DNA from: Mycobacterium sp. 141
GTDB taxonomy: Bacteria > Actinomycetota > Actinomycetes > Mycobacteriales > Mycobacteriaceae
Assembly: GCF_000382405.1 (NCBI RefSeq)
Contig: NZ_KB908263.1
Coordinates: forward strand, 62,001-126,000
Length of the DNA: 64,000 nt
Direction of reading: 5' to 3'
Shown in pieces: positions 1 through 9,316 of this stretch (the first letter of the stretch is position 1; every line of letters begins with the position of its first letter). The notes below the pieces were generated by a model. The model had not been told where the DNA came from. It ran no database searches and saw only the letters and a list, made by a program, of their open reading frames with translations. The position numbers and the translations under genes were made by a program.

Positions 1-606
1 TGGTGCCGCAGATATACCGTCATGGCCACCGGTGGCGAAGATGATGACGTCCAGAATGGCTACAACGGTGATCTCGAGAACCAATGCGATACCTAGGACC
101 TTGGCACTTAGATCGATATTTCGGTATCCAAGGTAAGCGACCAGTGCTACGTAGCCGACTACATAAACCCACCATGGCAGTGATAATGATGCATTTGTGG
201 CAAAATATTCGTGCAGGACTGCACCGCCAAAAGCATAGTTGGCAACCTGAATCGCGGTGTACGTCACTAGTGCTAGGTACGCAGTTGCTAGGCCACCGCG
301 ACGCCCGAGACTCTCGCGAACGTAGGCGTAGAACGCGCCGGGCTTCGTCACATGGGGCGTCATTGTCACAAATCCGACGGAGAATGCAAACATGACGAGA
401 GCAGCCACGACAAAACCTACGGGAGCGCCGGGTCCGTTGCCGCTCAGAATGGCGAGAGGAACGTTTCCGCCGACGACCGCTAATGGCGCGGCCGCCGCAA
501 TCACCATGAAAACGATTTGCGGCGTTCCTAATTTGCCGCGCAATTTATTATCGACGCCCGCGTCGACGTTGCGACCAGAGCTTTCTGGTGTAGATGTAGA
601 ATTCAT
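1..606 (-). CDS. APC-family amino acid/polyamine permease (N-terminal part, cut by window edge)
   Basis: Reading the minus strand from ATG at 604-606 gives 202 open codons that run off the left edge. The protein has a short hydrophilic N-terminus and then at least five hydrophobic segments. The segment TKPGAFYAYVRESLG, after the second hydrophobic stretch, matches the amphipathic signature of the amino acid-polyamine-organocation superfamily. Function is proton-coupled uptake of an amino acid or amine across the inner membrane; substrate is unknown. A GAF-type regulator and a MocR-type regulator lie nearby, which fits an amine utilisation locus, but that link is inferred. About half of a usual APC permease (450-500 aa) is visible. 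Confidence 0.85.
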   Translation of the reverse strand, partial: MNSTSTPESSGRNVDAGVDNKLRGKLGTPQIVFMVIAAAAPLAVVGGNVPLAILSGNGPGAPVGFVVAALVMFAFSVGFVTMTPHVTKPGAFYAYVRESLGRRGGLATAYLALVTYTAIQVANYAFGGAVLHEYFATNASLSLPWWVYVVGYVALVAYLGYRNIDLSAKVLGIALVLEITVVAILDVIIFATGGHDGISAAP

Positions 607-1923
607 CGTTAAGTTTGGGTATGGCGGCTCGACGGCTTTGGCCTTCCCCTTCTCCTCTCAATTACTACGCTGTCCCAACCGATTTCGGTACCTGTAACTG
701 TTAGTTCGCCTATTAGGCACGTGCATCCATTCGGCTTGAGGCCGGCGTATACACCCCCCGTCCTACTACGTCCCAGAGGTGACTTACGCAGGGCACGAAG
801 TCCCCGCCAGGTGCGCGGATAGGGCGCAAGCTTTGGTAGCTGAGGTCCGCCGATCGGTGACCGTTGCCGTGAGCCGCCGGGGTAGCGGTGACTGATTTGG
901 TGCTGTGCTCGTCGGTGTTCACCGCGTAGACGGAAGAGCCAGGCACAGCGGGGTGAATCGAGCCGGTTTGGAAAGCACCACCGCTGTCGGCGATACCGTC
1001 GATTCGGGCGGGTACGGTCTTCGCCGAGTCGACGGGGCACCGCGTGTCGAAAGATTGCGAAGTCGAATGGTGATGGTGGCGTGGGATTGCCATACTGACG
1101 AGTCTGTTCGTCCGACGTTGCAACGTAGTTGCGTTTTCGCTTGTGATCGCAAAATTGGCTACCCATGTACCATTCCTGGCCGGTCGATACGCCGCAGGTC
1201 CTCGGCCTTCCTACGACGGCGTCCCCGTCGCGGTGGCCTGCCGGGTCTCGAGATTCACCTACCCAGGCGTTCCGCATCTGGCGCAAAGCAAGCCCGTTGC
1301 AGCGGGATCGGGGCGCGACGCACACCTGGACGACGCCCCCGCCGCGACATCTATGCCGACGATTGCGCGATTCGTTCGGCCCACCGGTTGTACCTGCCAC
1401 TTGAGGGACTTTCGTGGCTTGGTGTCGAGTAGGTCGGCAACCGCCACAAGATGCCCGATAGCCTGCTGCGGCAAGACTCCTCCCGTCGGGACGTACTGAC
1501 GCAGGAGGCTATTCGCGTCCTCGTTACTGCCACGCCGCGGCGTAGGCGTTCGGTCATACGAGTGGAGATTCATGTTGGTCGCAGCGCTTGAGGCAGACGA
1601 CAAAACCGTCGACGCTCGAACACCACGCCGCTCCGACAAGTCGAGGCGTTGTGACGACCGGTTGAATCCGCCCAACTTCGGCGACGAAAGCTGTTATAGG
1701 CACTGTTGCACAACGGTTTAAGGGCATCGATAGAACGGGTCGGTGCGGAGCCAACGCTGCCATGGAGTCGGTCTTCGTCCTTCCTGCAATGCACCGGCCT
1801 CGACGGGCCAAAGATAGGCGATGATTGCCGGGGCAGGTGAAAGCCTGGCCGAGTTTGAAGGGAGTCGAGGTAGCGCAAGCTTGCTAGCAAATACGTTTAG
1901 GCACATATCAACTGGACCATGTT
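607..1923. other. 1.3 kb without an intact gene; decayed DNA
   Basis: Between the permease start and the stop of the GAF regulator no reading frame has convincing protein-like composition on either strand. The only recognisable coding trace is an IS30 transposase fragment near 1394-1564. The stretch 700-1390 is open in some minus-strand frames, but the translations match no family I know. I treat the region as degraded insertion DNA plus the upstream region of the permease. Confidence 0.6.
1394..1564 (-). pseudogene. IS30-family transposase C-terminal remnant
   Basis: One minus-strand frame contains RRGSNEDANSLLRQYVPTGG followed by HLVAVADLLDTKPRKSLKW. This corresponds to the C-terminal catalytic region of IS30 transposases, whose usual form is W-QRG-NENTNGLLRQY-FPKG and then a segment ending PRKTLGW. 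The E of the NE-N motif is the third DDE residue. The upstream two thirds of the transposase, including the first two catalytic Asp residues, cannot be found, and similarity stops after the PRK motif. It is a dead fragment marking a past insertion. Confidence 0.75.
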
Positions 1924-3228
1924 TCAGTCTCGTCGACCGTGGCGCAGACGTTCCTCGCGGGCTGCCTTGAATGTATGAGCGGGACTCTTGATGGACTGTA
2001 CGGGCGTACCGCCGAAGACTCGATCGAGGCGGTCAATGTGACCGTCGATGAGTGCTCGCATCGGCGAGCGCGGCGGTACGATCTGACGCTGGGTCAACCA
2101 CATTTCGTAATCGTCGCGCCCCCAACTCGATCGAGTCCAGGTCGACATCAGATCTGCCTCGCCGGATGCGAGCACAGCGCGCCGCAACTTTGCCTCCAAT
2201 TCCTCTCGAATCTGCACCACGCCAGGCGCGCTCGAGCGCGGCAGGAGCGGACCGCTGTACTGACGCATCGCTCCTCGTACGTCGCCTGCCGCGATTTGTC
2301 CCTCCACCGCGAGCCAGTCCCCGGTGACGTCGCGACACAGGCGGTAGGGACGGGAAGCCAGCAGGTCGCCGCCGAGCACAACGCGGAGACGATTCAGTTC
2401 GGCCCGCAAGGTTGACGAAGCGCCATCGTCCTCGTATAAGAGCACACCCAGTTCGTCCCCTGTCAGTCCAGACGGAGTCGTCGCAAGCAGCGCTACGATC
2501 TCACTGTGCCGGCGAGAGAGCGGCACTCGAGATGCAAGTCCGTAGTCGTCGTTGAGCGTGAGTGCGGCTTCGTTACGGCCAAGAATCTCCAGAATGAGGT
2601 CGATCCCTGAGTTGGATTGCTCAACGTGTCGAGACACCGCCACTGCAGCGAGTTCGGACTCCGCTAACCGTGCCCCGGCGCGAACCATGGCCATCGTCTG
2701 TGGCACGACCACCTGATCTCCTCCGGTGATGTCGAGTACGCCGAGAATCCGTGAGCTTCCCGGGTCGTAGATGGGGGCTGCTGCGCACGACCAGGAGCGG
2801 ACACTCACGCGGAAGTGTTCGTCTCGGGTAACTGTCGCTGGCTGACCGGTGGCGAGGCATAGACCAGGTGCATTGGTACCGGCGAGGCGCTCGTCCCAGT
2901 TACTGCCTTCGACGAAGCCGATCCGCTCCACGTGCCGCAGCGATTGGGATCCCCCCGAAACCCACAGCAAGGTGCCCTCGCAATCTGCGATCGCCATAAC
3001 CGCTCCGCAGTCCCTCACCGCTTGGCCTAGCACTTCGTCCAGGAGCGGGAAAACCTTGGCGAGAGGATGTGTCTCACGGTGCTGTTGGAGGTCAACGCTA
3101 TCGAATGTGATAGTCGGCTCGGTCAGCTCCGGCGGCACCCCCGCTGCGGTTGACCGTTCCCACGACGCAGCCACCTGAGCCCGCATCACTGGACCTCGGT
3201 CTCGAATGGCTTGCGCGATTGAGGTCAT
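1924..3228 (-). CDS. GAF-domain transcriptional regulator, AcoR-like sensor without AAA+ domain
   Basis: A 434-residue protein. Residues about 50-180 form a GAF-type sensor like that of acetoin-type activators, with NWDERLAGTNAPGLCLATGQ matching the GTNA-G-AL signature. The sigma54-interacting AAA+ module of AcoR is absent. Instead residues about 240-310 look like a winged helix (ELNRLRVVLGGDLLASRPYRL), resembling the C-terminal DNA-binding domain of SARP/OmpR-type proteins. Such GAF regulators often control alcohol/aldehyde or amine catabolic genes in actinobacteria. It is divergent from the MocR gene across a 520 bp gap with palindromes. The ATG at 3228 has a weak AAGG ribosome site nine bases upstream. 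Ligand and targets are unknown. Confidence 0.75.
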   Translation of the reverse strand: MTSIAQAIRDRGPVMRAQVAASWERSTAAGVPPELTEPTITFDSVDLQQHRETHPLAKVFPLLDEVLGQAVRDCGAVMAIADCEGTLLWVSGGSQSLRHVERIGFVEGSNWDERLAGTNAPGLCLATGQPATVTRDEHFRVSVRSWSCAAAPIYDPGSSRILGVLDITGGDQVVVPQTMAMVRAGARLAESELAAVAVSRHVEQSNSGIDLILEILGRNEAALTLNDDYGLASRVPLSRRHSEIVALLATTPSGLTGDELGVLLYEDDGASSTLRAELNRLRVVLGGDLLASRPYRLCRDVTGDWLAVEGQIAAGDVRGAMRQYSGPLLPRSSAPGVVQIREELEAKLRRAVLASGEADLMSTWTRSSWGRDDYEMWLTQRQIVPPRSPMRALIDGHIDRLDRVFGGTPVQSIKSPAHTFKAAREERLRHGRRD

Positions 3229-3749
3229 CGAGCCCGCCTTCTCGGAACATGTCCCGCCTGCATAAGCCGAATGCGACTCGCCCGTAGGTGTCGGTTGATC
3301 GCGACGGGGATACTGCCACCATCGTCGCTCGACACCATTGCCCGCGCTTCAAACAACCAATTCGAGCGGGTCGATCCAAGCGCGTCCGCTCGGGTGGCAG
3401 AGACCCAACCACAGGGCGCTTTACAGCCGTATGGATGATGCATATCACTATCTAGTGGAAACATGATCTGCGTCATGCTAGCCACTATCTGGCCTCGGTA
3501 AAAGATCCATATTTGCCGCGTTCGATATATCCAGATTTCTGGTGCTGGAGTGTTTGGTTGCGAGCTTTGGCAATATCGGGTTGTGCGCGATCGCCCAGCG
3601 CCTAACTGGTCAACGAACTTTGGAGCCCCGCAGCAGTTATCAACTGCCTACGGGCGTCAGCGGCCCCGTGGTTCGCCCGGTGGCGGCTGTGGTAACAAGT
3701 GTTTGGGCTCGTCCACACGCGGGCCGCGGACCAGACCATCGGAGCGGTC
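3229..3749. other. Intergenic region between divergent regulators
   Basis: No gene is supported here. The stretch is AT-richer than the core genome to the right and contains several short palindromes near 3446-3494, described separately. It should hold promoters for the GAF regulator (minus) and the MocR gene (plus). The in-frame upstream start of the MocR reading frame at 3699 is not favoured. Confidence 0.6.
3446..3494. promoter_or_regulatory. Candidate operator cluster with repeated CACTATCT
   Basis: CACTATCTAGTG at 3446-3457 is a palindrome. CATGA-N6-TCATG lies at 3462-3477. CACTATCT recurs at 3483-3490 inside GCCACTATCTGGCC. The direct repeat is spaced by 37 bases. Position between two divergent regulator genes, about 220 bases upstream of the GAF regulator start, suggests binding by one of them. 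This is inferred from symmetry only. Confidence 0.4.
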
Positions 3750-5207
3750 ATGCCGTTTCTTCTCGACCCCAGCTCTTCGATCCCTCTCTACCGCCAGCTC
3801 AGGTACGCGATCGAGGACGCTGTCGCCGCGGGCGAGTACCACGCCAGCGCACTGCCGTCCTCGCGCGCGCTGTCGGCTGAACTTGGGATCTCCCGAACAA
3901 CGGTCAACCTGGCCTTCCAGGAGCTTGTCGCAGAGGGATTCATCTATAGCGCGCCGCGCAGCGGTTACCGCGTTAACCGCGAACTCATCGCCGCGATGCA
4001 ACAGCGTGCGGCGAATCGGCAACTCGACCCCAGCATTTGCTCTGACAACGCAGATTGGGCGGGTCAGCTGGTGCCACGTCATGACATCGGGATACCAGAG
4101 ATCGACTACGACCCAGCGTGGGAAAATTATCCTTACCCGTTCATCTATGGCCAGGTACCGACGGAGTCGTTTCCCGTCGGCCCGTGGATGCAGGCCTTAC
4201 GTACCGCTCTTCAGAGCCCGCATGCCGAATACAGCCTGCGTGACGCGGGGTCCACGGACGATCCCATGCTTGTTGACCAGCTTTGCCGTAGTGTGCTGCC
4301 GCAGAGGGGAATTCGTGCTGATCCCAAACAGGTGTTGATCACCATTGGTGCACAACACGGTCTTCAGTTGACCGCCTCAGCGCTGATCCGGCCGCGCGAC
4401 GCCGCAGCGGTGGAGAACCCCGGCTACCCGGACGCGTGGCACATCCTGCATCGGGCGGGCGCCGACCTCATCCCGGTCGGGATCGACGCAGCGGGGATGA
4501 TGGTGCACAGCATTCCCGATCGTGCACGCATCGTATCGATCACACCGAGTCATCAGTACCCCACCAACGTGAGCCTCGGTATCGCGCGTCGGCGATACCT
4601 ACTCGATCGCGCTGCAGAGACTGATTCATTCTTGCTCGAGGATGACTACGACAGCGAGTTTCGTTATGTCGGGCGACCGATGCCAGCGCTGAGGTCGGCT
4701 CCCGGTGAGCGCGTGGTGTATGTAGCAAGCTTTTCGAAGTTTCTCGCCCCCGGAGTTCGCATGGGCTATGTAGTGGCGGCAGCACCATTGATCGAAAGAT
4801 TGAGATCCGACCGACGTTACTCGGTACGGCATCCACCGGGACAGATCCAACGCGCACTGGCATTGCTCATCGAATCGGGGGCCTATCATCGAGCGCTCCG
4901 TCGACACCGGATCCAGCTGCGGGAAAAGTGGCGGCACATGATCGCCGGGATTCGACAAGAACTCGGGTGGGACTTTGTGCCACCTACGGGTGGAACCAGC
5001 CTCTGGCTGAAACTTCCTCCGGGTTTGGACAGCGATCAGCTCACCGCTGAAGCCGCACGTTCTGGTGTGCTCATCGAATCCGGCAGCACATTCTTCGTGG
5101 GAACTGCTCGTACGACGTCCTACATTCGGCTCGGCTACGCCACCATCCCGTTGGATAAGATAAGAGAAGGTCTGAAAGTATTGGGAGCCGCGGCCAACCG
5201 CCTGTAA
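3750..5207 (+). CDS. MocR/GabR-type PLP-dependent transcriptional regulator
   Basis: A 485-residue fusion of a GntR winged helix (residues about 8-75; SIPLYRQLRYAIEDAVAAGE, then SRALSAELGISRTTVNLAFQ) to an aminotransferase class I-like domain (about 100-480). The PLP-binding lysine is K330 in ASFSKFLAPGVRMGY, and LEDDYDSEFRY is the typical MocR segment about 20 residues before it. MocR proteins bind PLP and an amine or amino acid ligand and regulate an adjacent gene, here probably the MFS transporter 145 bases downstream. I chose the ATG at 3750 because the GntR domain begins there; an upstream ATG at 3699 adds residues unlike the family. Confidence 0.9.
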   Translation: MPFLLDPSSSIPLYRQLRYAIEDAVAAGEYHASALPSSRALSAELGISRTTVNLAFQELVAEGFIYSAPRSGYRVNRELIAAMQQRAANRQLDPSICSDNADWAGQLVPRHDIGIPEIDYDPAWENYPYPFIYGQVPTESFPVGPWMQALRTALQSPHAEYSLRDAGSTDDPMLVDQLCRSVLPQRGIRADPKQVLITIGAQHGLQLTASALIRPRDAAAVENPGYPDAWHILHRAGADLIPVGIDAAGMMVHSIPDRARIVSITPSHQYPTNVSLGIARRRYLLDRAAETDSFLLEDDYDSEFRYVGRPMPALRSAPGERVVYVASFSKFLAPGVRMGYVVAAAPLIERLRSDRRYSVRHPPGQIQRALALLIESGAYHRALRRHRIQLREKWRHMIAGIRQELGWDFVPPTGGTSLWLKLPPGLDSDQLTAEAARSGVLIESGSTFFVGTARTTSYIRLGYATIPLDKIREGLKVLGAAANRL

Positions 5208-5352
5208 TGCCCGCAATGCCGCGGATTCGGCAACTATTATGCAACGTTGCGACGACAAAATGAACCTTTATGGTACCCGTCATCGTCTTCTTAGTTAGCA
5301 GCCGCCATTCGACGCATTGTGACTGCGGAGCAAGCTCTTCCGAGCTGGTACC

Positions 5353-6549
5353 GTGCTGATGAGTCTGGCTACCGCGAACGTCCAGCGCGTACTGATCGCA
5401 TTGTGTCAGGTTGCTGCCCTATCGTGCTGGTTCTCTGCGTCGGCAGTCGCGCCAAGCCTGTCGGCCGACCTGGACATCACCGGCATTGCCTCGGTGGCGC
5501 TTACCTCTAGCGTTCAGCTCGGATTCGTGCTGGGAGCTATCGCGTCAGCGGTGCTCAATATCGCTGACCGCTTCCCGGCCCATCAAGTGTTCTGCGTCAG
5601 CGCCACCTTCGCGGCTGGCTGCACATTCGTACTCCCCTTGTGCGCCAGCACCTTTTCTGTCGTCGCGTTATTGCGACTATGCACTGGTGTGGCGCTGGCG
5701 GGCGTGTATCCCATTGGGGTAAAGCTGATCGCAAGTTGGGCCACTCCCGCCACTCGCGCGTTGGCGCTAGGCATTCTGGTGGGGGCGCTTACACTCGGAT
5801 CCGCGCTGCCACAGTTGATTCGAGGCATCGGGCCGCAGTCATGGCAAAGCGTGATGTTCAGCGCCGCAGCAGTCACGCTCGTCGGGGGCTTGGTCACCGG
5901 TAAGTGCGTCACCGCTGGCCCGCACTTGCAGGCGGCGCGTCCCGTCAGTGACCCCGGCTATGCACTCCGCATGTTCACCGAACGGCGCCCGCGGTTGGCC
6001 GTTCTCGGATACCTCGGACACATGTGGGAACTCTATGCGCTATGGACGTGGATGCCAGCATTCATTCTGGCTAGCCAGCAAGCTCGCGACGGCTCGACCG
6101 GGTCCGTCGTCCATCTCACCGCATTCGCTGCAATCGGAGCGGCAGGAGTGCTGGGCTGTTTGATCGGTGGTTACGCAGCCGACCGGTTCGGGCGCTCCCC
6201 GGCCGCGGTATCGGCGATGGTCCTTAGCGCGTTATGCTGCATACTATCACCGCTGTTATTCGCTAAGGCGTTATCGTTGTTGGCAGCATTCCTTTTCGTC
6301 TGGGGTGCAGCGGTGATCGCTGATTCAGGTGTGTTTTCCACGGCCCTTAGCGAAACCGCGAATCCGCGACTGGTGGGTACCGCGCTCACTGCACAGACAG
6401 CTTTCGGATTCCTTCTGACCATCATTACCATCCATCTGGTGCCTGTTCTGGCTGACCACATCGGTTGGCGCTGGGCGCTAACGGTTCTGGCGATCGGCCC
6501 CAGTTTGGGGGCATTAGCGATGAGTCGTTACGCCGACCGTGCTCGGTGA
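5353..6549 (+). CDS. MFS transporter
   Basis: A 398-residue integral membrane protein with about 12 hydrophobic segments in two halves. GGYAADRFGRSPAAVSAMV, after the seventh or eighth segment, is the family A-loop motif (G-x3-D-R-x-G-R). LRLCTGVALAGVYPIGVKLI resembles the segment-4/5 motif. It probably exports or imports a small solute; substrate is unknown. It follows the MocR regulator in the same direction and is likely its target, since MocR genes often sit beside the transporter they control. GTG at 5353 and ATG at 5359 are both possible starts, and neither has a strong ribosome site. Confidence 0.85.
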   Translation: MLMSLATANVQRVLIALCQVAALSCWFSASAVAPSLSADLDITGIASVALTSSVQLGFVLGAIASAVLNIADRFPAHQVFCVSATFAAGCTFVLPLCASTFSVVALLRLCTGVALAGVYPIGVKLIASWATPATRALALGILVGALTLGSALPQLIRGIGPQSWQSVMFSAAAVTLVGGLVTGKCVTAGPHLQAARPVSDPGYALRMFTERRPRLAVLGYLGHMWELYALWTWMPAFILASQQARDGSTGSVVHLTAFAAIGAAGVLGCLIGGYAADRFGRSPAAVSAMVLSALCCILSPLLFAKALSLLAAFLFVWGAAVIADSGVFSTALSETANPRLVGTALTAQTAFGFLLTIITIHLVPVLADHIGWRWALTVLAIGPSLGALAMSRYADRAR

Positions 6550-6598
6550 GAGGAGCGTCGGCGCGCTCTGGCACTTGGTGCGTGCTGTAACGCCGATG

Positions 6599-6763
6599 GG
6601 CGGTTTCGCTTCCGGGCATGCGGTCGGCGAAGGTGATCGCGAAGGCGTTCAGTGCTGGTTTCGTGCGCATCGTCCATCGCTACTGGCCGGTCCCGGTCGG
6701 GTCCAGTGACCGGGTGACCAAGTATAGGCATTTGAGGGCGGCCTGCTCGGTGGGAAAATGGCC
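6599..6763 (-). pseudogene. IS256-family transposase C-terminal remnant with in-frame stop
   Basis: The minus strand from 6763 reads GHFPTEQAALKCLYLVTRS then LDPTGTGQ, a TAG stop at 6680-6682, and RWTMRTKPALNAFAITFADR. This is the conserved C-terminus of actinobacterial IS256 transposases, normally continuous (FP-EQAALKCLYLV-RSLDPTG-GR-RW-MRWKPALNAF-ITF). The frame is closed by stops just upstream of the GHFP segment, so only about 55 codons survive. It abuts the next transposase remnant, so several insertions accumulated here. Confidence 0.8.
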
Positions 6764-6885
6764 GCGAGATCGTGTTCAACATTCTGTGATGGCTCCACCG
6801 CCACGACAGTCTTCGATCATTTCGTGACCTTTCCGTCCCCGACACACCGGGGACCGTTAGGCCACTTACACCGATACTGCGACAG

Positions 6886-7195
6886 TCCCGCCCGCCGACA
6901 CCCTCGCCGCCGACCTTGTGCGGCTGGCAAAACTTCGGTGGCGCATCGAGCACGACTACCGCGAACTCAAAACCGGTCTCGGCCTGGACCATTTCGAAGG
7001 TCGCTCCTGGCTCGGGTGGCACCACCACGCCACCCTCGTCACCGCCGCCCACCTGTTCCTGACCACCCTGCACCTGACCCTCCCAAAAGCCACCGGGCAG
7101 GACTGACCCTCTACGGCATCCTGCGCGAAATCCAACGCGCACTCGCCATCTGGATCGGCACCTGCCCACTACGCCACCACCGCTTCCCCACCTGA
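6886..7195 (+). pseudogene. IS701-like transposase C-terminal remnant with frameshift
   Basis: One plus frame reads LAADLVRLAKLRWRIEHDY, then RELKTGLGLDHFEGRSWLGW and HHHATLVTAAHLFLTTLHL, the C-terminal end of IS701-type DDE transposases. Near 7095 the matching continuation, GLTLYGILREIQRALAIWIG then CPLRHHRFP, moves to another frame, so a one-step frameshift disrupts it. The N-terminal two thirds are absent. The remnant ends 27 bases before the next core gene and marks the junction of the accessory segment with the conserved block. Confidence 0.8.
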
Positions 7196-7222
7196 CAAAG
7201 TCCTACTACTAGGCTTGACCGC

Positions 7223-8599
7223 ATGCAGATCGGGCGCCGGGAAGCTGTCGCGGTGATCATCGGTCTGGCCCTCGTGGTGGCGGCGTTCGTGGTGCCGCAT
7301 CTGCATCTCGGCAGCGTCACGCCACTGATCAACAGCACGGCCGGCCAGATCTACAGCTTCGCCGACACCGCACCGATTTTCGGTTGGTGGAATGCACACG
7401 TCGGCTGGGGCACCGTCCCGGCGATCGTCATTGCGGTGGCCGCCGTGTGGTGGGGCCCGACGCTCGCGCAGCGGCTTCCCTGGCGGACCCTGCCGGTGAC
7501 GGCCTGGGCCGTGTCGTGCGTGTGGGCCTTCTCGCTGGCCATGATCGACGGCTGGCAGCGCGGCTTCGCCGGCCGCCTCACCGCGCCATATGAATACCTG
7601 CGGCAGGTGCCGACGATCACCGACATCCCCGCGGCGTTGCGTACATTCTCTTCGAGAATCCCTGACCATCAACCGGATTCGTGGATCACCCACGTGTCAG
7701 GTCACCCCCCTGGCGCGCTGCTGACCTTTGTGTGGCTGGATCGCATGGGGCTCGGCGGCGGCGCGTGGGCCGGGCTGCTGTGCCTGCTGGCCGGATCCAG
7801 CGCCGCCGCGGCGATCGTCGTCGCGGCCCGAGCCCTCACCGACGAAGCCACCGCACGACGCGTCGCGCCGTTCGTGGCGGTGGCCCCGACCGCCATCTGG
7901 ATCGCGGTCTCGGCAGACGGGTACTACGCGGGCGTCGCCGCGTGGGGAATCGCCCTGCTGGCCTTGGCGGTACACGGCAGACACCGTGTGCCGCGGACGC
8001 GGGGAGCAGAAACGACCCTGTGGGCGGGCGCGGCCGGCCTGCTGCTGGGCTGGGGCATCTTTCTGAACTACGGGCTGGTGCTGATGGCGCTTCCGGCGCT
8101 GGCCGTGCTGCTCACCGCGGCGGACTGGCGATCGGCGCTGCGCGTGCTGATACCCGCCGTAGTGGCAGCGCTGGCGGTGGTAGCGGCGTTCCTCGCGGCA
8201 GGCTTTTGGTGGTTCGACGGCTATACCCTGGTCCAGCAACGCTATTGGGACGGTATCGCCGCCAACCGGCCGTTCCAATACTGGGCGTGGGCCAACCTCG
8301 CCTCGGTGGTCTGCGCCATCGGTCTGGGCAGTGTGGCCGGGATCGGCCGACTGTTCGATATCACCGCGATCCGTCGGCAACCGGGACTGCGGTTGGTGCT
8401 GATCGCCGCGCTGGTGGCAATCCTGTTCGCCGATCTCAGCATGCTGAGCAAGGCCGAGACCGAACGCATCTGGCTACCGTTCACGGTGTGGCTGACCGCC
8501 GCGGGAGCATTCCTGCCGCAGCGTTCAGCGCGATTCTGGCTGGCGGTCAACGTAATCGGTGCGCTCGCACTGAACCACCTCATCCTGACCAACTGGTAG
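7223..8599 (+). CDS. Multi-pass integral membrane protein (Rv0541c-like)
   Basis: A 458-residue protein with roughly ten to twelve hydrophobic segments, beginning with a short basic N-terminus (MQIGRREAVAVIIGLALVV). An extracytoplasmic loop includes SWITHVSGHPPGALLTFVW, with His-Pro-Pro next to a membrane segment, as in polyprenol-linked glycosyltransferase-like membrane proteins. By position beside the Rv0540/Rv0539-like genes it corresponds to Rv0541c, whose function I do not know. It converges on the minus-strand sugar-transfer genes. A role in cell-envelope glycan assembly is plausible but inferred. Confidence 0.75.
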   Translation: MQIGRREAVAVIIGLALVVAAFVVPHLHLGSVTPLINSTAGQIYSFADTAPIFGWWNAHVGWGTVPAIVIAVAAVWWGPTLAQRLPWRTLPVTAWAVSCVWAFSLAMIDGWQRGFAGRLTAPYEYLRQVPTITDIPAALRTFSSRIPDHQPDSWITHVSGHPPGALLTFVWLDRMGLGGGAWAGLLCLLAGSSAAAAIVVAARALTDEATARRVAPFVAVAPTAIWIAVSADGYYAGVAAWGIALLALAVHGRHRVPRTRGAETTLWAGAAGLLLGWGIFLNYGLVLMALPALAVLLTAADWRSALRVLIPAVVAALAVVAAFLAAGFWWFDGYTLVQQRYWDGIAANRPFQYWAWANLASVVCAIGLGSVAGIGRLFDITAIRRQPGLRLVLIAALVAILFADLSMLSKAETERIWLPFTVWLTAAGAFLPQRSARFWLAVNVIGALALNHLILTNW

Positions 8600-8659
8600 A
8601 GGCCGCTTCACTAGCACTGTTCCCCGTCAAGCGCCCGGGCATAGCGCCTTCCGTGCATG

Positions 8660-9316
8660 TCAGAACCCCCGGGTCGCGTGGGCGAATCGACTGTTCGGCA
8701 TGCACTCCCGACGTACCTCGTCGATGTCGTCGAGCGTGTCGACGTCGGCCAGTTCGGCGACCAAGGTCACCTCCGCACCCGTGTGACGCAGGGCGGCAAG
8801 GGTTTCCGATCCGGTGTGCGACGTCGACATCTCGACGTCGGCCAGGCACGCTGCTGTGCGGCTGTCGCGGACGCCCAACACCCACCAACCGCCGTCGCGG
8901 GCCATTCCGAGCACCGCGTCGGCATCGGACAGCGCGTCCGCGCACACGTCGAGCAAGGCAGCGCTCACCTGAGGGGTGTCCATCCCGATCTGCAGCACCG
9001 GCAGCCCGGTCGCCGCGGCGGCGTCGGTGTGAGCGTTGGCCAGCCGTTCGGCAAAATTTTCCCCGCGCTGGGGTAGGACGATGAAATCGGCCAGCCGGTC
9101 GCGTATCTCACGGCCGCAGCAGGCCCGCTCCAGGTCACCGGTCAGCGCCACCACGCGGACCTGGACGGCGGCAGCGGCCGCCGCGTCGAGGGTGTCCAGC
9201 AACGCCGCGGCAGCGATTTCGGCGGCGGCCTCGGCACCGACACCGGCGGCCAGCCGGGTCTTGGCCAACCCGGGAACCGGCGCCTTGGCAACCACCAGCA
9301 CCACAACGGCTTTCAT
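8660..9316 (-). CDS. DUF2064/TIGR04282-family nucleotidyltransferase-like glycosyltransferase (Rv0540-like)
   Basis: A 218-residue GT-A-type protein starting MKAVVVLVVAKAPVPGLAKT, which matches the KxPxPGxxKTRL opening of the TIGR04282 family. IGMDTPQVSAALLDVCADAL and GMARDGGWWVLGVRD are the family acidic and Gly-Gly-Trp-Trp motifs. The family is related to arsenosugar-type and MobA-like enzymes, and the physiological donor is unknown. ATG at 9314-9316 overlaps the stop of the upstream GT2 gene by four bases (ATGA), so translation is coupled. A longer reading frame extends upstream but enters the GT2 gene and is rejected as start. Confidence 0.8.
   Translation of the reverse strand: MKAVVVLVVAKAPVPGLAKTRLAAGVGAEAAAEIAAAALLDTLDAAAAAAVQVRVVALTGDLERACCGREIRDRLADFIVLPQRGENFAERLANAHTDAAAATGLPVLQIGMDTPQVSAALLDVCADALSDADAVLGMARDGGWWVLGVRDSRTAACLADVEMSTSHTGSETLAALRHTGAEVTLVAELADVDTLDDIDEVRRECMPNSRFAHATRGF

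Noticed and set aside
713..1123. 136-codon minus-strand frame in the decayed region
   Set aside because: A faint resemblance to oxidoreductase alpha subunits in one short segment did not extend; no conserved motif and no ribosome site.
1692..1716. GGCACTGTTGCACAA, similar to IS6-family inverted repeats
   Set aside because: Only one end is present and no matching transposase is nearby; too short to support an element.
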